DNA of 64,000 nt from Morella rubra (GCA_003952965.2 CM025856.1:28806011-28870010); one strand, 5' to 3'. Shown: positions 1 through 12,606, counted from the stretch's first letter. Numbers and translations are program-made. The notes: a model not told the origin generated them from the letters alone.

Positions 1-423
1 TTTCTGTTTTGGGTTGGAGATGTCGGGTGAGACTCACTCTCTTAGTAGCTTACTATTGCAGTTTTTGTTTCTTACCGATATTTTAAGACTTTTTTCAGTT
101 GTAAAATGACTTTACATTCTCACGCTCGGTGTATATGATATCTTTCCGAGTGGATATTTTGTACGAATTCCAGTAGAGGCCTCAGAAAGGGCGTGGAATC
201 GTTTATAAATAGTTTCCGTTTTCTTTGATTTTGTAAGCTTCTTAGTGGATCATTCAAATTTGAGTAAATCCCTGTTCCTTGTGATGGTTTAATACTCCCC
301 AGAACCAATAGGGATTAATTTTCCTGGAGTCCTTAAATTGTATTTGCCAGGAAAGAAGAAAATCGTTAGGGTAACAATTTGTCAACCAAAATCCAGACCC
401 TGAAACTCTGTTTTTTAAAGAGT

Positions 424-583
424 AATGCTTGGTGTCCTTCTTGGGTTCTTTTCAGGTTTTTCTAAGAAGAATCCAACGGCTCAGGATTAATTTTAAAAGT
501 GAGTCTTATATATTCAGAGATCCTGAGCTATTGGATTCTTTTTAAAAAAATCTGAGAAGAACTCAGGAAGGACATCAAGCATT
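424..583. mobile_element. MITE-like long hairpin element
   Basis: Two 64-bp arms face each other, 424-487 and 520-583, separated by 32 bases. The reverse complement of the right arm matches the left arm over its full length with about a dozen substitutions and no gaps. Each arm contains the words 'gtcctt' and 'gaatcca'. A long near-perfect foldback without coding capacity is the usual form of a non-autonomous foldback/MITE element. I could not define a convincing target-site duplication, so the superfamily is open. Confidence 0.7.
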
Positions 584-656
584 TCTCTTTCCTAAATGGG
601 ATAAGAGCACAGAAGTATTACAGGAGGACGTAGTCAGATTAGTTTCTCGACACGTT

Positions 657-736
657 TTACTTCTATCATGGCTGGTTTGTGCACAAAACTGAAAAATTAC
701 TTCTATCATGGCTGGTTTGTGCACAAAACTGAAAAA
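657..736. repeat. 40-bp tandem duplication, two copies
   Basis: The 40-base unit at 657-696 is repeated directly at 697-736 with at most one difference near the end. The near-identity suggests a recent local duplication. No gene overlaps it. Confidence 0.9.
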
Positions 737-2332
737 GCCCACGAGGTTTGGGTACACCGTAAATAGTCTTACGTTCATCCCAGAGTCTTGAAACGAAAAT
801 AAACAGTTGGGTTCTGGTTAGTGTTAGGATACTTAAACATAAGTTGGAATGGCTGATGTAATACGAGTTTTAGAAATTTGTACATACCTTAAGAAAGGTC
901 TCTCCTTGTTTTAACCCAATCCGTTGTATCAGATGGGTAGAACTTTCATTCCCATTTGTAGTAGATGGGTAGAACCTGGCCCGCTCCCACTCCTATTGCT
1001 GCCAAATGGCGTGGTGTTAGTCACTCGCTAGGCTGGACTAAGCCATTGCGGATGCACTTATGGAAGTAGTATCGAATATGATTGTGTGGACGAATATTGG
1101 CTATGAGCACCATTTTCTCGGACGCAATTTTAGCGAAGCGTTTTACCCTTGTAGAGGGCAATACGTTCTTCTCCAATTACTTATTAATTTAGTAGTATCA
1201 TCTGTTATTCATTTGGAAAAATGTTGGCATTCTTTCGAGGGTAAGCTTTTCTTTTAGAAGACCGCAGTGTGAATGAAACTTCATAATTAAGTATCTATAT
1301 CATGCCTAAATCGATCAATTAAATTTCAGATCACATTTAATTTGATTGCGTTTTGGCATAAACAAAAGCATTGAATTCTGTAGTTTATTGGGTTTAATCA
1401 GAACATTTGGTTTCTTTTTTTTTTCCTTTTTTTGCCCCGTTGGGATCATGATCTTGGATTCTTAAGATAAGACTCTAAAAACGATGTTATAAAGTTTCAG
1501 TAAGTGATTGTGAAGAACTGAAATATTTTCAATTTGTCTCAGAAAAAAAAAAAGGAAATATTTTCAATTTATGTCGATTTCTAATGTTTCCAGAGAGACT
1601 ATTGGACCAAATTTGTGTCTGTGCTTTGCCTGAAGTCAACTGTCTGGATAGTGGCCTCCGCAGATCCTGCGAGGACTCCATGTGTCTCCCCCACGTGAAA
1701 CATAACAAGTCGACACGTGTATAGTATTCAGTACTGTACATATCAATTTTTGGGTTCTGTTGAAGGGGAGGTTTGTGAAGGAACTGGGTAGGTGCTCTTT
1801 TTAGTGAAATGGGGCTGCAGACAATACTCATGGGATGTTTCATAAGAAATCTCTCTCTGCTTTGATTGACAACACGAATATAATGGCCAGCAATATCTGG
1901 GCTGACTCAGAACCCATTCTTTTTGCATCAATAGCAGAATTAAGTGGTCACTTCCATTTTGCCTTGTTTCCCAAATACGCAGAATCTTTCCTTCTGCTCA
2001 TTTTTCTTCTTCATGTTTTCTCTGCTTTTCGTAGCGTACTGTGTTTTTATATTTGGTGGCTGACCGGGTCAAAGTATTGACCGAAAATTAAGAAAAAACA
2101 TGGAAGTACTGACCGGTGCTTTTACGAGGTCCTAGTTTTTGGAGTGAAATATCGTACAAGTACGATCGCGTCATAAACAAAAGAAAAAGGAAAGAAGTAA
2201 AGAAGAAAAAGATTACGAAACAGCAAAACAAAAAAAAAAACCTAGAAAAATCACTATTGGGAAAGAAAAGCGTTTTCCTTGCAAGGAAACTATCGTTACG
2301 GATTACAAATACACATTATCCACTCCGAACTC

Positions 2333-2335
<3 letters not shown>

Positions 2336-2365
<30 letters not shown>
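2336..2365. repeat. (TA)n microsatellite
   Basis: About fifteen uninterrupted TA units lie roughly 500 bases upstream of the putative TATA box of the channel gene. It is likely to be length-polymorphic. Confidence 0.9.
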
Positions 2366-2367
<2 letters not shown>

Positions 2368-2870
2368 ACCAAACATCCAACAAGATTTCAGTTCCATTTA
2401 AAGTTTCTTGCTTTATTACCATGGTTTATATTAACCTAAATTCTGTGAGTTTGACAATCCAAAATATCTTCCATAGGTTTCTTCTAAAACCACCCAAGAC
2501 AATGACAGATAATAAATTAAAATTACAACGATTGAGTTAACTGCACGTCTAAGACTCTGAACTATGTTCTAAAATGTTGAATATTGAATATACGCCCCCA
2601 CATTCGCGTCAAAAGAACAGTTACGTCCAAACCAAATTGTCGCAACATATATTCTGGCGGATATACAAGAAAATAATTTGTTTGGGATAAATTAAATTTA
2701 CCTAGAAAAATGATCTATTGGAAAGGACTTTTATAGATCTTTGGACAAACCATGTCAGCTCAGCTGTGAGGGATCCTAGGACGGGACATTGGGACGTGGA
2801 CTCCGTTGCAACCGGGCATCGATCACACCAATCTCGGATATGAAATTCTGAAGCATAGCGAAGAATCTAC

Positions 2871-2879
2871 TATATAAAA
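2871..2879 (+). promoter_or_regulatory. Putative TATA box of the CNGC gene
   Basis: The sequence TATATAAAA lies about 560 bases upstream of the start codon. Pyrimidine-rich CT tracts (about 2980-3000 and 3130-3160) follow it, as is common in plant leaders. This would place transcription start near 2900-2910 and give a long leader with two small upstream ORFs. Confidence 0.5.
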
Positions 2880-3054
2880 TATTTATCTTGCCTGGGTTTC
2901 TGTTCCTGTGCTTCTTTCACTGCGATACTCTACCAGTCATACTTTGTTCGTCGTCTCCACGTCCTTTCATTCCTTCCTCTGTCTCTGTCTCTCTCTGTCC
3001 GTGCTTGTCCTTTTCTATTCGAGGGCTTTAAAGAAAGTCAAACCTCTGAACCAC

Positions 3055-3117
3055 ATGAAGACAACCCATATTGTTCACCCCCAGTTTGAGCCTTCTTTAT
3101 TTTATTTTTTTTCTTAA
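3055..3117 (+). CDS. Upstream ORF 1 in the CNGC leader (20 codons)
   Basis: An ATG at 3055 opens 20 codons and stops at 3115-3117, within the predicted leader of the channel mRNA. Whether it is translated depends on the real transcription start and on leader splicing. The peptide resembles nothing I know. Confidence 0.35.
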   Translation: MKTTHIVHPQFEPSLFYFFS

Positions 3118-3331
3118 GCCAGGCTCTACATCCGCTCTCTCTCTTTCTCTCTGCCTCACAAATTTCAGAATTTGATTTACACTACGGAAACGTTTTCGAG
3201 ATTTTGGGCGCAGTTCAGCCTCTTTTTCGAAGTTTCAAATAAGATCTGTTTGTTCAGATAGAAAGACATTTTAGGTGAACAGCATAAAGTTTTTTTCCCG
3301 AAGAAATTGGATTCGCAGAAGAGGAGAGCTT

Positions 3332-3403
3332 ATGCACTCAACGATTTCATTGGTTCGTTATATGGCTGAAGTGTCCTTCTGTATGTTCTCGGTTTTAGTT
3401 TAG
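3332..3403 (+). CDS. Upstream ORF 2 in the CNGC leader (23 codons)
   Basis: An ATG at 3332 opens 23 codons and ends with TAG at 3401-3403, 30 bases before the main start at 3433. The short distance would limit re-initiation if this ORF is translated. The peptide is hydrophobic and not recognised. Confidence 0.35.
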   Translation: MHSTISLVRYMAEVSFCMFSVLV

Positions 3404-3432
3404 TTATGTAAGTACCAAACGAAACTACAGGC

Positions 3433-6400
3433 ATGGAGTATAAGAAAGTGAGGTAATTCTCTTCCGCATCCTCTGTTTTCTCTTTTCATTCACATTTCCA
3501 TATTCGGCTGTAATTTGCTTAGTGTAATTCCAAATTCGCAGGTTTTACAGTGATGAAAAACAAAATCTGCCACCTTCCGGGGGAAAAAACGACGCCCAGA
3601 AACACTTGGAAAAGCCTTTGCCTGTATACAAGGTATCGGCGCCTTTGTTGAAACCAGAAGGTGGTGGTGTTGGCCATAGAAACCAAAGGACTAGTCATAA
3701 GCTATTGCATAAGGGAATTCTCGATCCTAGGAGTAATGTTGTCCTTCGATGGAACAGGGTTTTCCTCTTCTTTTGCATGGTAGCACTCTTCGTTGATCCA
3801 ATTTTTTTCTACCTTCCAGTGGTGAACAATGATAGTCTCACGCCAACAAGTTTCTCGTGTATGACAACTGATTTGAGTCTGGGAGTTGTGATAACATGTT
3901 TTCGGACGGTCGCCGATGTATTCTATGTGTTGCATATGGTCCTAAAGTTCCGGACGGCTTATGTATCGAAAAGTTCAAGAGTTTTCGGGAGGGGTGAACT
4001 CATCAGGAATCAAAAGATGATTGCAAGGCGGTATTTAAGATCAGAATTCTCCATAGATCTCGTAGCTGCACTGCCTCTTCCTCAGGTACTACGAATTGGA
4101 TTTGAGTTTGCTCCGTGTGCAAGTGATTCTATGGTTTTTTGATGGTTTGAAGATCAAAAAGTAAAAGGAAATCTACTATTTATTTAAGTTTTGTTTGGAT
4201 AACATGCATAGTAAAAAAATTGATAGATTGTGGTTGCTGCGGCTGTTCTAGAACGGGCTAAATTTTACATAATAACCATATGAGATAATGATATTCTTAA
4301 TTCCTGCAAATTTGGAAGTCCTGAAACTGAAATGAAATTAACATCAGCTTCTTTTTTTGTTTCTTTGGCAGATCGTGATATGGTTTGTTCTACCAGCAAT
4401 TAAAAGATCACAAGATGATCATACTGACAATACCCTTGTACTGATTGTTCTGCTTCAATATATTCCCAGACTATATCTCATTTTTCCATTAAGTTCTCAA
4501 ATTATCAAAGCCACCGGTGTAGTCACACAAACCGCTTGGGCTGGGGCTGCATATAATCTCCTACTATACATGTTAGCTAGTCATGTAACTTTCTTCACTT
4601 ATATTTCATAACATAGCGTCCATTTTATTTTTTTGAGTTTGCAATAGTTTGACTTCTGCTCTTGTAGGTCATTGGAGCATCATGGTATTTGTTGTCGTTT
4701 GAACGATATGCACATTGCTGGAAATTGGAATGCAAAAACGAAATTAGCCCCCTGAAATGTCACCGTAGGTACTTGGGTTGTGATAGTTTGAAGACCACTG
4801 ACTTCTGGCAATGGGCAAACGCTACAGCTGTGTTCAGTAACTGCAATCCAGCTAACACGTCCATCAGTTTCAATTTTGGCATATTTAAAAATGCAGTGAC
4901 AAACAATGTTGTCTCCACAAGCTTTATGGAGAAGTATCTCTATTGCCTATGGTTTGGCTTACAGAACTTGAGGTAGAATTCGTAGACATGCCATGTGTAT
5001 CATATTTACCACTGTAATTTTTCCAACTTAAAGGATATGATGATATTAGTGTATTCTACTAATCTGTGTTTGCAGTTGAAGTTTATACTTCTGATTCCTT
5101 GCATCTAAGTGAAGGGCCTAACCACTTGATCCGATATATCTGAAATTTCACAACTGCATATCACATCTAGTCTCTTACACCTGGAAATTTGAATAGCAAA
5201 GAACTATACGAAATTGGAACTGTCACAACATGCCCAACTTATTGTTTTGTGTCATGGTTTATGTGTGTTTAGATTCTCAATTGCTTGAACACTCTACATT
5301 GGCAGAATAATATTACCAGCTTATCATGCTTATTTCCTGGAAGGTTTCCCTGCCTTATTCGAAAGGCTAACATAAACAGGAGCTTTAAATGGCTAGTTTA
5401 TTCAGGATTCTGATTTGTCGCTTTTGCTTTCTTTTCTCTTTTTGGTCTTTTGCAGTTCCTATGGGCAAAACTTAACCACAAGCACATTTCTTGGGGAAAC
5501 TTCCTTTTCCATACTCGTTTGCGTCATGGGTCTGGTTTTGTTTGCCCAGTTGATTGGGAACATGCAGGTACTCCTCACTGTTATTTACTGCATTTAACCT
5601 TATACCAGGGTACATCTAATCCAAATTAATTATTTTCCCTGATGCAATTGATTTCTGTTGTCCTTCTGCGGTGATACTTGGAAATGATTTATTAGACCCT
5701 TAAGAACAAGATTTTCATGCTTCAAAGGCCTCTATCTTCGTTCTGATTGCTTGAACTTTCAGAGCCTTTGCTTTCTTAAATCATCTGCATTTAACCTCTA
5801 ATTTCTTATGTCATGTAGCTGAAGAGCATGAAAACTGCTAGTTTGCGGTCTTTGACAGTAAAGAAATGGAAAGATATCTTCATTGGCAAGAATGCATTAT
5901 ATGGGGCTTTCATTCTTTCCTTTATTCTTTTTCAGCACTTCTGTGCAAAGTGATTCACGGAGATGTCTTGAACACTCATAGAGGTTGGAGTTCGTTACTC
6001 CATCTGTTTGTTGAATAGGATCTAGGTGTTTGAATGCAATGCCTACTAGTCCCGAACATCTCACTTATTAAAGCTATAGTTAGTTTTGCCTGATGGTCAT
6101 TAGGTCTCTTGTGTTCGCAATAGATTTACACAGATACTTGTAGATGTTATTTGCTATGCATTGGGGAAAGCATATACCTTAGCACATCTTCCAATTCTGT
6201 TTGCTGTAGACCTATCTGCAATCTATCACTGTGAGATTAGAGGAGTGGAGGCTCAAGCGACGAGACACTGAGGAGTGGATGAGACATCGTCAACTTCCTC
6301 CAGGTCTTCAAGAACGCGTGCGAAAATTTACTCAGTACAAATGGCTTGCAACTCGAGGAGTGGATGAAGAGTCAATCCTAAGTGCCTTACCAACAGATCT

Positions 6401-7892
6401 CCGTCGAGATATCCAACGCCACCTATGCTTGGACCTTCTTCTACGTGTAAGTTCTTTTTCTGTATAATTTGATCATGACTAAATCTACATACAGTATGTA
6501 GTGCAGGTACTGGATGCACCTTTTGAATTTTTTTATCAATTTATTGTTCAAAATGAGCTAGTGGTTATACAAACTTTCATTCCCTGGACTTCTTACCATT
6601 CGCTTTGAAAAGAATCGGTGACGGTGTTGTTTGCTTGCACATTTGAGCAGATGATTTAGTTGTGCATGCTCTTTATCTTGCTTATATGTAGCTAATCTCT
6701 TGCATTATTGGAAGATAATCCATTGTCATCTTGGGTAGAAAGGCTGTTGCTTAGGGAGAATCTAGCATCAGTGTTTCGTGATCCTGTGGGTAGATTTAAA
6801 TGCAAACATAGGTAAATCTTTTGTAGCTTTAATTTCATGGCCTATCCAGCTATTTATTTCTGGCCCTACCCTTAGGGTGGGGGGTAGGAGGAGTTGCAAA
6901 ATTTTCCTTGTGCAGATTTTGTATCATTTAAAGAGGACCTGGTTAGTACCATATTACCATATAGCAGAATGCACCATGAAAATCATCTTATGTATATTGA
7001 ATACAAACTGGTTAATGCTGGTTTTGGATTGAAGAGCTTAATGCTGGTTTTGGATTGAAGAGCTTAATGCTGGTTACTGGTTCCTCTGAAATGTTCTCAT
7101 TCCCAATTTTGAAAGATATCAATCAAATTGAAACGTTATGTACTGTTTCCCAAATTGCAGGTCCCCTTTTTCTCACAAATGGATAATCAGCTACTTGACG
7201 CCATTTGTGAGCGCTTAGTATCCTCTCTAAGCACTGCAGGGAACCTACATTGTTCGCGAGGGTGACCCTGTGACAGAGATGCTCTTTATTATCAGAGGTA
7301 GACTGGACAGTTCTACCACCAATGGTGGTCGGACTGGCTTCTTCAACTCAATTACACTGAGACCTGGAGATTTTTGTGGAGAAGAATTACTTGCATGGGC
7401 CTTGCTCCCCAAATGTACACTCAACTTGCCATCATCAACCAGGACAGTGAAAGCACTAAATGAAGTCGAAGCTTTCGCACTTCGAGCTGAAGATCTCAAA
7501 TTTGTGGCCAACCAATTCAGACGCCTCCACAGCAAGAAGCTGCAGCACACATTCCGGTTTTATTCTCACCATTGGAGGACTTGGGCAGCATGCTTCATAC
7601 AGGCTGCTTGGCGTCGGTACAAGAGGAGGTTGATGGCGAAAGATCTCGCCATGCAGGAATCCTTTGCCTGAATGAGAAAGAGGTCGATGAGAAGAGGCAT
7701 GAAAAAGAGGAACGTTTTGCTGTTTGTTCAATCCTTGGTATGCAAGCAAAACAGAACCTGGGTGTCACAATTCTGGCTTCAAGGTTCGCTGCAAATACAC
7801 GGAGAGGCGCTCAGAAAAGCAAGGGTGTCCAATTGACTACGTTGCAAAAGCCTGAGGAACCAGACTTCTCTATGGAGCCGGAAGATGACTAA
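3433..7892 (+). CDS. CNGC14/17: Cyclic nucleotide-gated ion channel, group III (CNGC14/17-like), with two frame breaks in the last exon
   Basis: This encodes a plasma-membrane type cation channel with cyclic-nucleotide and calmodulin binding regions. Exons: 3433-3452, 3542-4085, 4372-4584, 4668-4972, 5456-5567, 6210-6446, 7161-7892. All six introns are GT..AG and in phase. The start is fixed by the N-terminal VRFYSDEKQ motif typical of CNGC14/17. Residues 78-99 form S1, the S2-S6 segments follow, and the pore filter GQN is at 364-366. The C-linker contains VRLEEWRLKRRDTEEWM. The CNBD core (GDFCGEELLAW) and an IQ-like AACFIQAAWRRYKRR follow in exon 7. Exon 7 is broken. An extra base near 7242-7245 leads to TGA at 7263, giving about 511 aa. 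A missing base near 7668 makes TGA at 7669-7671 and cuts off a conserved tail that runs to 7892. Without both breaks the product would be about 720 aa, the family length. These are either assembly errors or a truncated allele. Confidence 0.95.
7012..7075. repeat. 26-bp tandem repeat in the last CNGC intron
   Basis: The 26-base unit occurs at 7012-7037 and 7038-7063, with a 12-base partial third copy to 7075. It lies about 85 bases before the acceptor of the last exon. Confidence 0.9.
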
Positions 7893-9557
7893 GTTCAACT
7901 CTGCTAAATTCTTTTTTTACGACGGCAAGTAGCTATTCTTCCCAATATGGTGAAAAAGATTGATGAAGCTTCAACCATCATTCAAAGGAATATTAAACCT
8001 TCATTCCTATTCCTACACACGATAAGATAGATTTAGCTCTCAATTATTGTTGCCTAAATTGATGGTAAATTGGTTCTGCCCTCCAAAAGATGTTCCAAAC
8101 TTGTACGATATTATTAGCCTCTGTTTATATTTAGCACGTCCTGTTGAAAGTAGGATCCTAACAAACCGTGAGCGTAAATCTACAGCAGAAGGCATCGATG
8201 TGACCTCAGCTCACAATATGGTAATCTAAGCTCAGCATTTCTACAATTTGGTTTCTTCACTAGACATGTCACACTGAAACTTCGGTGTAAAAATTAAAAT
8301 TTTCCTTTACATATAACCCCCCTGTAAACTGCACTCGCCTTATGATTCTGGTACCTGTTGCTACTTATAATTATTTGGCATTGAAATTTCAGTCTTCAAG
8401 CCCAGGTCCAACCAATCCGACCTTCAACCTACATGAATATCACCGCGCCCTAACCCATTTGCACCAAAGTTGCCAGCTTATTAGTATGCCCCAGGTGAAT
8501 GTGAGATGCTAAAGAGGATAACAGTTGGCTTGTCAAATCAAAGATTTTGGTGACTGGCAGTTCATGACAAAAATTGGAATGGACCATAGCTATACATGGA
8601 TGGTCAAGGAAATGGGTTAGCTATTGTACCTGGCCACGTTGCCAAGCAGAAGCAAGTACCACCTATAAAAGGCCAGAATCAACATATGCCCTACGAAAGA
8701 TCTTGGGCCTCTCAATTATGCAAACCCTACATTTATAAGTGTAAAGGAAATGAACCAAAAAACCTCAACCACCTTTTTCATAGATAGAGTTGCTTGTTAT
8801 CACCCATTTGTGATTTGGCCTGCCGACACTTCTATTCGTCTAGATTGCACCTCGAAACTGGCACACGTGTGTGCATCCACTTTGGGACACAAGCAAACAG
8901 TAGAAGAAAAACAGACGGCACAGGAAGGCCAAAAAAGAGGCGAGTTTGAGTGCGTGTGCGTATGCATGAGAATGAGAGAGAGAGAGAGAGAGAGAGAGTG
9001 GGAGATATTATTTCTTCCATAGGATAAACCTGAATGAATATACAGAAGATGCTTTACATGTCTCTCTCACTACTAAATAAATAATCTATGAAGAACATCG
9101 AGCAACTCATCCTTGGACTCTGCTCAACCTCTTGCATTCTGCAAACTACAAATACAATATGGCTTGAACAGGAGACGCAAATGATGCACAGGCAAGAGTT
9201 GATGTAAACTATAATACCATTAAAGTGAATACAGTATTCTATTCCTACCCATGACAAACGACAATTCAATACCTATTGAGGATTAAAATGACCAACGCCC
9301 TAACAAATAATGGAAAAATAATAACGGTGAATATCGTATAGAGGGTGACTCTAAACAGTGACATCCTATCAGGTAATTCAAACGAGGAATCCAGGAAATT
9401 CACTTTATTGAATTGGAGGGTTTACCCCTTCACTGCAATCTCCCAAACCACAAAGTATTGAACTTCCTCACTTGCAGTGCCCACATCTTTTACTGATTTT
9501 AAGCAGAAGGGTGTTTTTTTTTTTTTATCCTCCTGCTTTGTCTTGTCCCCTTCATTG
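7893..9557. other. Convergent intergenic region between CNGC and CSLC
   Basis: Both flanking genes point into this region, so it should hold two 3' UTRs. No coding exon is visible. A GA microsatellite lies at 8974-8998 and an isolated TATAAAA at 8664-8670. The 3' ends cannot be set from sequence alone. Confidence 0.6.
8974..8998. repeat. (GA)n microsatellite
   Basis: About twelve GA units, in the convergent spacer between the CNGC and CSLC genes. Confidence 0.9.
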
Positions 9558-12500
9558 TTAGCTCATCTGCTCCCCAATTAGATCAAGACCCACAAGAAGG
9601 AAGGTCACCCCTTGGAAAAGCAGGAAGTAGAAGTGGACTCCTTGTGCAGATAACAGGCTTCTAACAGCAGCAGTGAGCAAGAGGAATGCTAGAGCAAGCT
9701 CCTTCCTATATATCTTGTTAATTTTCTTAACAGGAACTCGAGCTGCTTCTTTCTGCTCCTTAATTTGGTTCAATTCAGAAAGCTCGCTCTCAGAAGCTCC
9801 TCTGTAGATCTGCGGTTGGTTCATTGTTTTAGATTCCCTTTCAACAGCAGCCAGTAAATCAGATTCTGATGACCTGCCAGCCTTCTTGGTGACAACCCAC
9901 TCATATGAGCTTCCCAACTGGAACAATCCAGATACCATTGCATTGAATTTGGTAACAGACATGGTATTCTCAAATAGGAGGTAAGGAACAATGAAGGGGA
10001 ACGATTTGGGGGCAGGAAGAATGTTGAGGAATGACAGAAAAACAGGCACATAGCAAATGACCCAGACAGGGAGCTCAGCCTCTGGGACAAACATGGTTAG
10101 AGGAAGAATTACGCAGAACAATGTGAAGGAATAAAAGGGAAGGATAAGTTTCCTCAAGAGAAAGAATAGTAGTATCAAGTTTGCTTTCTTCCATGTCGAT
10201 ATCTGCAGTAAAAAGAGATTAAGCCTTTCATTTCCCATATAAGTCATTAGTAGTTACAGGTCAAGGCCTTCTACTACCTATTTAAAAGGAAATTTGAAGG
10301 GGAATAACCGAGATTGAGCATTAGCTGTACCTTAGAAGTTATAATTACTGGAAGACACAATCTGAAAAGTTGCATTGGACCAGAATGCCAGCGATGCTGC
10401 TGCTTCCTGTAAGCTTCATATGACTCGGGAACTTCACAAATGACCTGAAAAGTAAAAACATTTGAGCTTTAAAGTTCTGTAGATTCTTAAGAGTATGAGG
10501 ACAGAGGAAAAGAAGTTCAATTCATTTGCTTCTTCACTTAATGCCACCATCCTGATTTACAATTACCTTTACATCATTAAGGAAGATGAACTTCCAACCA
10601 CTGAGATGGGCGCGGATGGCTATGTCCATATCCTCTACTGTTGTTCTTTCAAGCCAGCCTCCAGACTCCTCCAGGGCTTTAATTCTCCAAACACCAGCAG
10701 TTCCATTAAAACCAAAGAAATTCAGGAACACCCCATTAACCTGCTGTTCCACCTCGAAGTGGAAACACAGATTAATGTTTTGGAGACGAGTCAACAAGTT
10801 TTCATCCTTGTTCACGAAAGCCCATCTAGCCTGAACCAAACCTAGTTCAGGATTGTCCTGCAGCACAAGGTAAGAGAGACAAATAGATTAAATTCCCGAA
10901 AGTACTGTGACCAAGAATTTCAAGGGCACATAATTCTCTCCCCACCTTGAAATGTGGCACAGTTTGCTTAAGAAAATCATGGTTAGGTTGGAAATCTGCG
11001 TCAAAAATTGCAACAAACTCATAACTCTTGACATAATCACAGCCCATTGCAGACTTGAGATTCCCAGCTTTGTAACCAGTTCGAACCAAGCGATGCTGAT
11101 AGATTATGTTGATCCCCCTTTGGCTCCATTTAGCTACCTCAGCCTTAATTAAACATTGAATACTCTCATCATCAGAATCATCAAGAACTTGAATCAGTAA
11201 ACGGTCCTTTGGCCAATCAAGCTGGCACACTGCCGAGATAGACTGCTCATAGACCTGCATGAGGACAGTGCAGTAAAGCTTAGCAATATCAAGAAAAGTT
11301 CACCAAAAGGATCTACAAATGGTTGCATTTGATTCCTTATACCGATATGAACTAATTCCAAATGTCCTCATTGCAGATCTCACTGTAAGCGAAACTTTCA
11401 AATCCATTATAACTAGAAGAACAGATCTGAGCATTTTGACATAATTCTTGAAATCCTTCTCAAACGGTACTGAATGAAATTTGATTTTTTTTTCTTCCTG
11501 TGGAAGTATGTATGAGCAATGACGCTTGTCATTACTGAACAATGCAAATTATTCCTGAACACTACAAATCCCCTAATGCTACCTAAACTAATGAGGAAAA
11601 AACTTTTTGGCTTTTTACTCTCTCTTATCCTCGTTTTTTTTTTTTTTTTTCTCTTTAATTCCAAAATTGTGTTTTTCCTTTTCTCAAAGCTTGCCAATTT
11701 GGTATGTCATATTGGCTTCCCAAATTTTTGCAATCTATTCCTGTACGGAATAAATTCGTTGTCACTGGTGCAGAAGAAGTCCCAAATTCTGGTTTCCACC
11801 AGCTAGAAGCCATGTAAAACAATTAAACGAACTTTACGAAAACGTAAGAAGAAAGTAAGAAAGAGTAGAAGTCAGTGTCTTACCTCCTTCTCATTACACA
11901 TTGGAATTTGAACAAGAACCATGGGATACTCATAACAAGATCCCTCCACATCATCCGACTTGAAGGGAACCCCATCAATCCTCGGTTTGATCTTCTTGTA
12001 TTTTATCCATAAGCAACCTAAGCAAAGTATCATACGGTCCACAGATTGGATAAGAAACAGAACGACACAGAATTTAGAGAGTGCTTGAATTGGAGGCGCA
12101 ATGTAATCGGCCCGAAATGTCAACCAAGCAACATAAGCCATGTGGAGGAAGCCTTGCAAATCGGAGGTCCGAGGAATGTGCAAACTGGGATTCTCAAAAT
12201 AATGCCAGCCGTGCAAATAGGCAACCACCTCAAAGGCCAGCATGGCCAAGGCGGTGACCAGGAACACTCTAATGATTCTAAAAAGCAGTTTTCCCTTGCC
12301 CAACTTCTCACTCGCCATGGTTACTCCTTGCCTATGGACCAGCCTCTTCTTGATTTCGCCAAGCAATGCCCAGAAGGCCGTGGCGAGCCAAGCGACGCAA
12401 CCGACAGCACGATTGGCCCTGAGAAGCAGGACCCACGTGACCTGCTTGGCATTCTTGCCCCGGCTTTTCTCAACGGGTCGGAACGCAGCGTCTGGGCCGT

Positions 12501-12606
12501 CAATCTCCACGACAGAGAAGTTGGGGTTCTCCATTGTGACGACCACCGGGTTTCCCTTGCGATTATCTTTTGCCCACCAGTTAGAAAAGTCCAATCTTGG
12601 AGCCAT
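9558..12606 (-). CDS. CSLC: Cellulose synthase-like C glucan synthase (CSLC5/8/12-like)
   Basis: This is a family GT2 glycosyltransferase of the Golgi membrane. CSLC proteins make the beta-1,4-glucan backbone of xyloglucan. Exons in transcript order: 12606-11884, 11254-10946, 10857-10567, 10444-10331, 10202-9558. They give 693 aa, the usual CSLC length. The chosen ATG starts the conserved N-terminus (MAP..., then a WWAK motif near residue 10); in-frame codons further upstream are not family-like. The processive-GT2 motifs are all intact: DD at 266-267, DAD at 326-328, VED with Asp420, and QQHRW at 456-460. Two hydrophobic spans precede the catalytic loop and a cluster of about four follows it. 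The RSSESDLL motif and the end [10 protein letters not shown] are typical of the family. The N-terminus (WWAK, then RKGNPVVV) is closest in memory to CSLC12/CSLC5. It is convergent with the CNGC gene, and no frame problem is visible. Confidence 0.96.

Larger units (their letters stand above)
1..2870. other. Non-coding region upstream of the CNGC gene
   Basis: No exon chain or recognisable protein is visible on either strand; the open frames here are short and have no family motif. The stretch holds a 160-bp hairpin element (424-583), a 40-bp tandem duplication (657-736) and a TA microsatellite (2336-2365). The last few hundred bases should be the proximal promoter of the channel gene. I see no end of a neighbouring gene at the left edge. 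Confidence 0.6.

Noticed and set aside
1835..2080. 81-codon plus-strand frame
   Set aside because: No family motif, no exon neighbours and an ordinary random composition.
8664..8670. A clean TATAAAA that could start a separate transcript
   Set aside because: No exon or conserved frame follows it and it lies in the convergent 3' region of two genes; one short motif is not enough.
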